A stretch of 64,000 nt of DNA from Crocodylus rhombifer (taxonomy: Eukaryota; Chordata; Crocodylia; Crocodylidae). Position numbers and translations under genes: made by a program. Location of the stretch: positions 744,001 to 808,000 of the forward strand of contig JAVSML010024271.1 of assembly GCA_038503035.1 (NCBI GenBank), given 5' to 3'. Position 1 is the first letter of the stretch. Each line of letters opens with the position of its first letter. The notes under the pieces were generated by a model, which had not been told where the DNA came from, did not search any database, and saw only the letters and a program-made list of their open reading frames with translations. Shown here one piece after another: positions 22,501 to 34,500 of the stretch.

Positions 22501-25500
22501 TAGAGATTCTTATAATACATTTATTTTGGTTGGAAATGATTATTTTCAGGCTTGCAGGAAAACTGTAATCTCATTTTGGTCTGTTAAATGCAGTGTCCTG
22601 TCATCTTTGGTCAATTATCCCCCACCATTTAAAAAACCCTCAATGAGATGAATTTGCAGTAGACATAGGTTTTTAAGTGCATTCATGTTAATCTCTTTGA
22701 CAAAGGTGTTTCATGTTAGAAACGTGTCCTGTCTTTCAGATGAGCGGCACCACTGGGAATCTCGTGAAGTGGAATCTATTTATCTTTTATTTTTAAAATA
22801 GTTGTAGCTGTCTTCACAGCAACACAATTGCTTTATGGGGATTTCTGTGCTGGCCCTTGTTACTTTAAATACAAAAAAAAAATAGCTTGCAACTGAACAT
22901 TAGTAAATGACAAAGTGCTTTATATTGATTTGTTTATTGAAACCAGTAAAATCACTTGAGTGCAAAAAAGAAGCATTATTCAAATAAGATCTGTTGTGTC
23001 TTTGTGACTAAAAACTGCAATAATATAGGCAAGCCTGTAGTTCTCTCTTATGTGAAATAGAAATGTAGCCTTTTATGTTTCAGGTGGCAGTAATGTGACT
23101 TCCTGATCTAAATTCCTAGGATGAATAAACAGAATAGCTGGGAACCTTTATGCATGTATTATTACCTGACATCCTGTTGTAGTGGGATTGCAAGGAGGAA
23201 AGGCAGAGTATTCCTGGTTTACATCACTGAAACTGATAGAACTGTGAAAACGTCAAGAGTGCTTGTAATCCCTCCTGATTATATCATAATTTTTTTCCCA
23301 ACTACTTCATTCCTTAGCATGAACAGTTTATTTATTCATACATTAGTGAAAGCTAGTAGTTTAACAGTCTTTAACTATCTGAAGGGTGGGTACAAGAGGA
23401 TGGAGCTAGACTCTTCTCAGTGGTGGCAGAGGGGCAATGGTTTCAAGTTGCAGCAAGGGAGGTTTAGGTTAGATATTAGGTAAAACTTTCTCACTAGGAG
23501 AGTAGTAAAGCACTGGAACAAACTACCCAGAAAGGTTGTGGAATCTCCATCCTTGGAGGTTTTTAAAATGCAGCTAGTAGACAAAGCCATGGCTGGGATG
23601 ATCTAGTTTGGGGGGTGGTCCTACTTTGAGTAAGGGGTTGGTCTAGATGACCTCCTGAAGTCGATTCATAGAAAATTAGGCTTTGAACATATTCTCCTTT
23701 TTTTCAGAATGAAATAAATGAGATTCCTTTCTTTGATGTCCAGCTGCCTTATGAGCTAGCATTAAAAATATTTCAGTACCTGGGTAGAATTGAGCTGGGA
23801 AGATGTGCTCAGGTAAGCATTATCCAAAATTTACTTGCTTTATTTCATGTAAGATCAAAATGACTGCTCAAGTAAACAGTCATGCATTCAGCCATTCAAC
23901 TGTGTGGTAGCCATAAATGACACTTTCTTCTCACCCGAGACTTGGGCTTCTGTAATTCTTTGCACATTGGAAGCTCTCCAAAAGCTGAATATAGAAAGCA
24001 GTAGTAAATGGATTTGATTTATGGTCTGCAGCAGTGTACAGTTAACCAAAACGTCCAAGGTTTGATAACAGCTCTAAAGGGACACTGTCAGAACTTCAGA
24101 CCAGAAAAAATGCTTGCATAAATTTAATTCCAGTGAATATTGTAGTTCATAAACAAATGAGAATTCCTGGAGTATTTGAAATCCAAACATTGCAGTACTG
24201 AAAACCTAGATGTAAAGCTGCTTTAATTATTTCCATTGTGCAAGCTGAAATGTAGAAAGTTACTTAACAGCATAGTGAGAGGTGGACTGTGATGCTTTCT
24301 CTCAGTTTTTAATAATTTGGTAACCTCCCCTAGAGTGAAAGTACTCATATTGAGGTTTTTCTTCAGACTGACAGCATCATTTTTGTGTGATTATGAACAG
24401 CTTCTGTTACCAACCTGTCAGCAATCAGTTTGTTTCAGACTCGCCCTCTTCGTGAATTTTAGTTTTATTAACACAGGTATTAACTATAATGCAACAACAT
24501 TGGCTCAGCTGGTCCTAGGACTGTTCCGGCTGCTTCCTTGGGTCTCTCTCTGCGCAGCCTTTCCTGCTTTCTACAAATTCTGTGAGGCAGGTGGGAAGAG
24601 CTAGCTTAGCAAATGCTGCTGTTCAGGTCAGGTATTTCAACCAGCCTATTACATGGCTGTTGTTAGGTGTTTTTGTGCCCCACCTCCCAGTGCCACTGCT
24701 GCCACCTGGCCCAACCCCCCTGCAGTATTAGTGACATTATCAGCCACATCAGCCAAAAAAGCCGATTGCCAATAATGTCAAGTTTCTTTTTGTCAGTGCC
24801 AGTACGATACAGACCTATGTATCAGTGCACCCCTAGGAATTGTCTAATTTCACTGTGGAATCAGGTATAAATAATAACCAAATAACATAAATGATGGAAT
24901 TAAATTAGATTTTTCTGTTTTGTCTGAGTGAATAATTTATGGTGTTACACAGATAAGGAGACTTACCGGACAGTGTCCCTTTAAAAAAAAAAAAAAAAAA
25001 AGCAACAAGAAAACCAAAGCAATGGAAAAACACACCCAAGTTTTTTCTTCTAAAGTTTTTTTTTTTTTAAATTTCTGTTGTATGACTATATTAATGTGCC
25101 TTGTAGAAGCTTTCGCATCTGCTACTTTTTCTGTCCTCAACTGAGATGTGAGCATGCAATAAAAACTGCATCCTATAAAAATGGAACAGGGCTCCATTTC
25201 AAGAGAGGATTGCTTAGAAAATTAATTTTTCTGCAGCTGTGAAAAATTTACTTCAGAGCATAGCAGTATTTCTGGCTACCAGAGGGACTCCCCTTTTTTA
25301 GCTGATCTTGAGTTCACCTTTTATTCAGGCTTATTTCTTTAGGTATTAAAAACATCTTATGAGAAGGTAAATGTTAGATGAGGAGAATGCTCTTAGAAGA
25401 AATTCCTAAATAGAAAGTGGTAGCTAACAGATAGCTGAGCATATGCCCTGTATTTTACAATGCTTGCAGAATGAAATGAATATCCAAGGCTTTTAGCACA

Positions 25501-28500
25501 GAATTGGCTTCTTTTAAGTGTTCAAATAAAAAGCAGGGCAATAAAAATAAATACCATTTTCATTTTTCTCTTGGTGATTTTGTTGGGTTTTTTTGGGGGG
25601 GGGGAGGGGGGATAAAACCCCTCTTCTATTAAATGGAATTCCCAGCTGCTTTAAAGTGTTATCATAGAAAGGTTGTTTTTATTAAGGCGCCGTGGGATTT
25701 TAGTGAAATTGAGCCAGTTAGTGGATTTGGCTTCATGAACTATGTGAGCTCCTTTTGAAGGAAACCTGTTTGCTTAGTTCTTTACACCAAATTGGTAACT
25801 GACTAACAGTCAAGTTGTGTGACAGCAAAGTCTCTTAGAGGTTATATCACACAATGGATTGTTCTGAAAAACTTTTATTTTACCCTGATTTCTTTTCTCC
25901 TTCCCCCTTTTTTTGTTCCTTGGAGAGTCTCTGATTTCTTAAAATTAATACTATAAAGTGCAAAGTGGTTTGTGTGGCATTTTGTGTAAATTAATTGTCA
26001 TCAGTTCCTGAAGTCTGAGTTCATGAAGCAGTGAACAATCCATGCTAGTATAAATTGGAGAATTACTCTTTTTTGATTATTGCATTTTTAGAAGTCACAA
26101 AAGGCTCTTTCTTTCCTTATATTTGTCATGGATGGGAATGAGATGAACAGGTATTTGGGAATGTATATATTTGGCAAATATTTAAACAGCTTCAAAAAAG
26201 GGGGTGATATTGAGGACCTCCTGCTGCAGACATGAGTGGAGAGCAGAAGTGCTATGAACAGCTTGTCTTATGTAAGCAGTTTCATTAGCTTTCCTGCTTT
26301 TGCAGTATCAGGCCTGTCAGTTCATCACTGTGAAGCCGTGTGGTTTGTCTGTATTGTATAAAGCAGTTTAAACTCTTGGCTATATACATATATCCATTTA
26401 CAGTTACTAAAAAAGACAACTTTAGTTGCTTAGATTTTGTGGTGAAAATACTCCATTATGTGTATTAAAAATTGTAGCTAAAGGAGGATTTAGTTTTGTT
26501 TGTAACTAGATTTAATCCATGTCTGTTTAACACTAGTAGTGTGTTTTTTGTCTTCAGAGGAATTTAGAGACATTAACCAGTACAGTAGTTCTGTGCATTT
26601 TGTGATAGTGGAAGAACAGAGAATGAAGGAGACAGGGAGCAATAAGTACTTAATAAGTATTCAATAGGAGTTTGGTCCATCAGTTATAATAGGAGTAGTA
26701 ACATTTGGAATCTGATGTGAAGAGTGTTCTAGCTAATATTTAAAAAACAGAAGGCAAACAGAAGGTTTTGTGGTTTGATTTCTATGTTCACATGTGCTGC
26801 TTTCTCTTTGTCCTAAGCAAGATGTAACATTTTCTCTGTGTGGAGGTGAGGGGAAACTGAAGTTTCTTTATCCAGAGTGGCCAGGACGCTAATGTAACAT
26901 AGTAGAAAGATAATGGGCACATACATAACAGGCAAAATAACGTTAGACATTTATAGAGGTAGGGTCAGCATTGCCTTTCAATGATTACATCTTGCTATGG
27001 AAGGATTTATAATACAATACAAACTTGGAAAATAGTGATACCCCAGTTTATTTTGTAATTTAGAGTTCAGAATGTTTAATCTGAGCTTTCAGATAGCCTT
27101 TAACAAAAGGGCGGGTGTGCGTGCCCTCACGCGCAAATAAAGCCATGATTTTTGGCTGTCAGGGCCTCACCTGAATCCCTAACTCAAGCGAACTAATAAA
27201 GCTGACTTCAAGCCAATAGCTGTTTTTAATGCAGCAGTTCACAGTGGTGTTGTAAAGTGAAATGCTTGAGACACTTTTATTAGAGACTTCTTGCAGCTGA
27301 GGCTCACTCAGTGGGGCTTTTACTAGGGATTGTCATGCCAGTTTTGATGCATTAAGGAAAGACTGTGTTTGTGACCCTTTGGAAATTTATGCTTGTAAAC
27401 TGGCACAACTCAGTATATAATTTGATTAAAAATCATAATAGGATAGGGTTTCTTTTTTTCTTTTTAACATTTGTTCATGTAAGTTAAATTGACACACTTT
27501 TTTATTGCTTGAATTTCTTTTTTGACCTATTCTTTATTAAAAAAAACCTCTTAAAGAGCTTAACTAGAAATGGCTCTGTGAACATCATTATGGCAAGGTT
27601 TTTTTTTCTTTTATTTGTAGCAAAGCAAAAATTGGCATAGCTTTTTCTTGTTTACTTCTATTTGTGCAGAAACATGCTTCAGCTAAAGAGAATTGAAAGG
27701 AGCCTTCTTATCAATAATGATGTTCCAGAATATTAACCCCTGCAAATCAGGTGCTTTCTCTGTGTGTGTGTGTGTGTGTGTGTGTTGGCAAAAAAAAGTT
27801 AGCTTTTTCTTTTAAGGATGGTGCTTGGATTTTATTACTTCGGATTAGTGGGGTTTGAAAGCAAATCTGTCAATGCATTACAGCAGCCTGAAGTTTGGTT
27901 TCTTTTTGATTCTTCCACCACGATCCGCTGGCTGGGAAATTGGCTTCGTGGTCGGACCCAGAGGGTTGTGACTGATGGCAGTCACTCATCGTGGTGCCCT
28001 GTGACCAGTGGGGTCCCTCAAGGCTCTGTCCTGGGACCCATACTGTTCAACATCTTCATTAACGATGTGGACATTGGAGTCAGGAGTGGACTGGCCAAGT
28101 TCGCCGATGACACCAAACTTTGGGGCAAAGCATCCACGCCAGAAAATAGGCGGGTGATCCAGGCTGACCTGGACAAGCTCAGCAAATGGGCAGACGAGAA
28201 CCTGATGGTGTTTAACACCGAAAAATGCAAGGTTCTCCACCTTGGGAGGAAAAACCTGCAGCACCCGTATAGGCTCGGCAGTGCTACGTTGGTTAGCACT
28301 ACAGAAGAAAAAGACTTGGGGGTCATCACTGACCACAAGATGAACATGAGCCTCCAATGCGATGCTGCGGCTAGTAAAGCGACCAAAATGCTGGCGTGCA
28401 TCCATAGATGCTTCTCGAGCAAATCCCGGGACGTCATTCTCCCCTTGTACTCGGTCTTGGTGAGGCCGCAGCTGGAGTACTGCGTCCAGTTTTGGGCTCC

Positions 28501-31500
28501 ACAATTCAAAAAGGATGTGGAGAAGCTTGAGAGAGTCCAGAGGAGAGCCACGCGCATGATCAGAGGTCAGGAAAACAGATCTTATGATGACAGGCTGAGA
28601 GCTATGGGACTCTTTAGCCTGGAAAAGCGCAGGCTCAGGGGTGATCTGATGGCCACCTATAAGTTTATCAGGGATGACCACCAGGATCTGGGGGAACATC
28701 TGTTCACCAGAGCGCCCCAAGGGATGACGAGGTCGAACGGTCACAAACTCCTGCAAGACCGTTTCAGGCTGGACATAAGGAAGAATTTCTTTACTGTCCG
28801 AGCCCCCAAGGTCTGGAACAGTCTGCCAGCGGAGGTGGTTCAAGCGCCTACATTGAACACCTTCAAGCGTAAATTGGATGCTTATCTTGCTGGGATCCTA
28901 TGACCCCAGCTGACTTCCTGCCCTTTGGGCAGGGGGCTGGACTCGATGATCTCCCGAGGTCCCTTCCAGCCCTAATGTCTATGAAATCTATGAAACTACT
29001 TGACCACATCTATTTTGGGATGGAAACAATGGCCGCTTGAAGTCTCTGTTCTTTTTTAATTAAATCATATATAAGTAGGGAAGGTACCATGCAAGTTGTC
29101 ATTTCTAAGTGAATAATTTGGGCCCAAATCAGTACTCTAGTCCAGTGATGAAAACTGACTCAACCTACATGGCTTAGTTTGGATTGAGTCTTGTAGTCAC
29201 TAATTAGAATCTCTGCTGGGGTTGGGTACTCGTATCCAAGAGAAAGTAGCTTTTATGGGCTACAGACCTTAAAAATCTCTGCAGGCTACTTGGCCACCAT
29301 GGGGACCTATGTCTCTTCCAAGGGTTATTTCCCACTCAATCACAGTTGCCAACTGTTAAATGTCATTATATAGCTATTCCTGTTTCAGTACTGTACCCAT
29401 GCTGCAGTCTCCTTTGGGGGGTTGTTCCCTGGGAAGGGTGAATATTAAACTCTCTCCTTTCCTTGGAGGAACTGAGATCTGCAGTACATACTGTAATACC
29501 ATTTTTCTTGCTTCTTTATGACATTTCAGTTTGGAAAGACATTTGAGGCTGCGTTAAGGTTTCAGTTGGATCAACTGCACTTCTTTGTGCCTCAGTGGAA
29601 TCAAGACAGCAGCAATTAATATTGTTCACCATTTCAAAATGTATCATGCCAGTCATTTGTGGCTTACAGAGGAGACCTTGTTACTGCGTATTTGCCACCA
29701 GATATGTAAAGTGTTTTTGCACCATGTGTGCTTCCTTGGTTAACATTCCAAACAAATCAACAGCAGTCATTTGGTGTTTATCGTTGGTTGAGTTTTCTGA
29801 ACACCTCCCCACATCTATGGGGCAGTTCTTATCTTAATCTGCACTTCCTAAATTTTATATGGTATATTCTGATGATTTTCAGTGACTTTGGATTGAGCTG
29901 AACTGTAGTGTAAACACGGGGTCACTTTACAGGGTATAGAAAACTTAAAAGATGCACTTACAAGCCTATGACTGAAAACATGTACTAAGCTGCTGATAGT
30001 AATTCAGTAAAAATAATGCAGAACTTAGATTCTGCATCTGTCTGAGCCAGTGTGTTGCTGATCACCGGTCTCATGACAGACATGAAAAAACAAAACAAAA
30101 CAGTGCTTTACTGGAAGAGGAAGTGCATTTGTTTGACCCAGCTCCCCAGTGTCTGTATAGATCAGGTGCTTCAGCGGGGCTTTTTGGCACTTTTATCTAA
30201 AGCTGGTTCAATCGACTATTTGATTGAAGTGCCAAAAAGCCCTACTGAAGAATGCGAGCTATACAGACATTGAGCAAGCTGGGTCAAACTGACACGATAC
30301 CTCTTCTGGGCATGCGCTGTGCTTGGTGCAGGGGTTTGCCAAGCTTAACGCGCTGGGGTTTGTTTGTTTGTTTGTTTGTTTGTTTGTTTGTTTGTTTTGG
30401 GGGGGGTCCCCCTCATCTGTAAGCAGCCATTGATAGTAGTTTTTTCTGACACAAAGCTTTCTCACTACATACTGTTCTGTTCTTTGAAGCAAGAATTACA
30501 AAAAAACAATCTATGCTTAAAGTAATTCTTTCCTTTGAGGACCCTTACATCTTTAAAATGATAAATCTAGGCATATGGTTCATTTCAAAGAAGTAATTCT
30601 TTCTGAAAAGGGCGGCAACTTGAGGCTACTTTAAAAATTTAGGTTAATTTTTAATTCCTATTGATGTGTACTGTAATACAATATTGTGCATCTCACTGCT
30701 GTCATGCTCCTAATCAGTCATTGTCAGCAGGGTTTCAGAGGCATGATGCTGAGATGGGAGTTATTTTTAGGTGCAAGTATGAAAACAAATTCTTATTCAC
30801 ACTTGTGTTGAACTTAATGCTACCTAGTTCCTGGCTTTCTCTTGGAATTCAGCTCCCATCCCCAGTCCCCCAATTAGTTTAGATTAAAAGTCTGGATATG
30901 AAAAATTGGTATTAGTTGGTGCTGCTAGGAATTAGTTGAAGGATGTGTGAAAATATTTTGCTCTTGTGCTCTTTTATATACTGCAGTTCCAGTCCTTCCA
31001 CTAAAGTCCTACAAAATGTAAGCTTTTTGTTAAAGGAAAAATTGTATATTGTCACAAATATAGGGTAAAACAGATGTATTGATTTGGAAGACAATTAAGT
31101 CCCAGTAGTTGTCTAATGTGATATTTTTCATTGCTGTCTGCTTCTAGGTGAGCAGAACGTGGAAGGTGCTTGCAGAAGATGAAGTACTATGGTATAGGTT
31201 GTGCCAACAGGAAGGATACCTGCTTGATAACAGCATCTCTGATGGTTCCTGCTGGAAGCTTGCGCTTAAAGATTGTCGGGCCAAAGAACACACTTTAAGA
31301 ACAAACTGGAAGGTAAAATGAAGAGATTTCTAGAATGGTACCCAGTGACGACTGTGCAGAAAGGTGGGAACCCAGCTCAGATCAGGCATTCTGCTGTTAA
31401 TGAAATTTGAGCTTCTGTATTGCAGCCTTTTTAGCCAGTAAAAGGTGTGAAAGCAACAGAGGGCTTCATGAACCTGTATCCCTATTCTTGAGGTGTTGTG

Positions 31501-34500
31501 TTCTGTCTTGTTTTCACGCTGGGGATGTGCACTGGTAACTTCTGTGCCTTCTGGTCATATAACCAACAGCTCTAGGGTTGTTTGCAGTGGATGTTTTTAA
31601 ACATAGTCCTGTGGCCTTTACTTATGGGAAGAGTTCTCAGGGGAATCCATCTATTTGCAGATTGTTCTCTATTCTTTCTAGCCCATCCCCTGTCAGCTCT
31701 TAATATGTTGAAAGAGAGAGATCCTTAGTCTGTGGTGGCTTACAGCTGTCCACTGAGCAGTTAATGTACATGATTCTTCTCAAGTGAATTAAGATAAATG
31801 TTCTTCCTCTAGCTGGTTAGTACAGCTTTGCTAAACAAAGCCATATTGATCTGTAGGGTGATAGTAAGTTGCTCTACCCCATCTTTAGGTGATGACAAAT
31901 TTTGGAGTGATACAGGGCATGTAGGGGAAAAATACAGGAGATCGTGGCTGTGAAACTTACAGTAGTGTGGTGGAAGGGAGGACTTGCAGAAAGGAGGACT
32001 TCACTTCCTTTAGCTTCCACTAACATGGGCAGGATAGCCATTTGATCCCTTAAAAAAGCACTAGTAGGAGAATAGGAAAGTGAATTTGTTGTTAGACAAT
32101 CCTAGGTCTATACCAATATTATGCTCTTATATTTCCATGCAGAACCGTGTTGGAGCTGTGAGCCAGCTGCAGTATGAATTGGGCAAAGTTCTGTGCAGCG
32201 TACATTCTTGTGATGGAGTTGTAATTTCAGGGTACGTATACAATTATTTAATGCTTACATGTAAGGAATTTTCTGCATTGTGAACTCTTGCATGCTGCTT
32301 TTTGACTAATTAAAAAAAATCTAGACCGACATAATACGAAACCGTTAAATCTTCCAGCTGCAGTTCTCATCCAGGTTATAAGCACCACCTCCAAGGCAGA
32401 AGTAGTTGTAATTCTTTACTACAAGTCCTTCCAGAGTAGCCATATATATTTAAAAATCAATAAAAGGACACTTACTTTGCTAGCTTTGAGAGCTCAGTAC
32501 TGAGAACCAAACAGATTTTTTTAAATAGTAAATAAAATTTGTTTTAGGAAGTTAAGGAAAGGTCAGATGGAAACAGCAAGAGTCCTGTCTGAATTCTCTT
32601 AATTTTTGTTATGTGCTATAACACGGGTGGAAAAAATACAGCCCGCAGGCCGGATCCAGCCCTTGGAGGGACTTTGTCCAGCCTGTGGCATATCCCTCAA
32701 TCCCACTTGATCCAGGCGCTGTCTGGCCTGTGGTGCATCTCACTGCCCCCAAGTGCACAGCAGGGCTGGGGTGGCTCTGCAGCTGGGCTCCAGTCTTAGC
32801 TCCATGGGGACTAGTGGAGAACCTGCGCACACAACCCTAGCCGTGGCCCTGGCCTGGCTTGTCCTGGCTGCCCCTGACTGGAGCAGACCAGCGCGCACAA
32901 CCCTGACCCTGGGCTACCCTGCGCCTGTTCTGGACCTGCCCACCCAAGATAAGCAGTGGCAGCTGGGCAGAAGCTGCTTCTGGGTTTGGGGGAAAAGCAG
33001 GCGCCTGGGTTGTGCACTCAAGCTGCCCTGTGGCTCCTCTCTGCAGTGTAGAGGAGCCCCCATGCCCAGCAGCAGTTTCTGTCTGGCTGCTGCTCCTGTT
33101 CATCACAAGGAGGCTGGTTCAGAGCAGGCACGGGGGCAGGCTGGCATCAGGGCTGTGTGCACAGGCCCCAGCAGGTCTGGAGCTGGTCTGCTCCAGCTGG
33201 GATGAGTCTGGAGCAGCTGCAGGTGGGTTGGGGCCTGGGCTATGCATGCAGGTCCCCGCCAGTCCCCTTGGGGTGAGGCTGGAGTTGGCTTCCATGGGGC
33301 TGAGGCCCCATGCAGCAGGGCTGCGCGCTCAGCTGCTGCTGGCCACTGGTGACGGTGAGGAGCTGCAGGGCACACAGGTTCCAGGCTGTTGCAGGGGGGA
33401 GCTTGGGGTGCAGACTGGCCCATGACTGCCTCCAAAACTGCTTGTGCCCCACGGGCCCAAATAATTGCCCACCCCTGTGCTATAGAAACATAATATTCTT
33501 GTTTTATATAGAACCACAAGTATACCTGGAATCTTACAAAATATGATGAGACGTGTCCCACCTAAAAGAGCTTGCAGTCTAAGACCAGCAAAACTCAAGG
33601 GGTTTTTGCACCAGGGTAGCTGCACCACTGCAAATTCATATTGATTTTACTGACCTAAAAATAACCTAGGAGCAACAGTAGTTTATATATTATACCATGG
33701 ATGCTTACAGCTGAGTCACTTTCATGCACCAGCGTAGTGTATTTATACTAAGAGCCTGCTCTGATATCGGTCATTGGGACAGGACTAATTCTTACAGGGA
33801 AAGCCAAATATATTAGACAGTAAGGAACCACACATAAGAGTGTGGAGATAGGTTATACATGAGAATTCATAGATTTCCAGGAGAGATGGCAAGCATGAGA
33901 AACTTTCTGAAAGTGTGGGATACCGAAGAAGTGAATAGCCAGTACTGGGAGAGGAAAATGGAAGAGAGTAGGGTTTAACTTTAGGGACAAGAGAGTGGGG
34001 TGCAGCATAAAGTTTTGTGTTTGCAAGAGAGAAGCTGCATTAGTTTTATGTAGGCTTAGGTAAACCAACATGGTGAAACCTGTGGAAACACATAATTCAG
34101 ATCAATTTTATGTAAACTTAGACATACCAGGACAAATTTTTGAGTATAGACAGGACCTAAGGGACAAGTTTAGAAATGTAAGAAGGTGCAATGTATTGAA
34201 GGCAGGAAAAAAGTTTTAGTTTGACATGGTGAAACAGTGAATAGGTACAAGGGGGATTATGAGGAGGCAGGAAGTTAATTTCAGCAGTGGCTTTTTAAAT
34301 AAGCTAGAGAGAAGAGAGGATTGAAATGGGAGGCTGGAAAGTGAAGGCGTTACAGTAACCAATGCATGAATACAGCTTTCAGTAAGATGGCTAAAAAGAA
34401 TGGGTAGACGTTCTGTTCAACATGGAAGCAGGGGTTTGAAAGGAGAAAGAACTTAATCTCATGTACCTACTTTGAAATGAGAAATGTGACACCTAAATTG

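Larger units (their letters stand above)
19445..23707 (+). other. FBXW8 intron 1
   Basis: A 4263-base intron beginning GTACGG and ending TTTTTTTCAG. It carries T runs (about 21078-21099), a possible decayed MITE near 21626-21870 starting 'gggatgcgtctacac', and a CR1 tail near its 3' end. Nothing else was recognised. Confidence 0.85.
23813..31147 (+). other. FBXW8 intron 2
   Basis: A 7335-base intron, GTAAGC to TGCTTCTAG. It contains a 909-bp TIR element (24075), a (TG)n tract (about 27761-27785), the longest open CR1 copy of the window (27915-28997), a large foldback (30095-30322) and a (TTTG)n microsatellite. Confidence 0.9.

Noticed and set aside
27986..28843. Minus-strand open frames over the CR1 copy
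   Set aside because: Shadow frames opposite the CR1 reverse-transcriptase reading frame.
33103..33561. Overlapping 70-150 codon frames on both strands
   Set aside because: They lie inside a GC-rich hAT-like MITE with clear ends and duplication; composition explains them.
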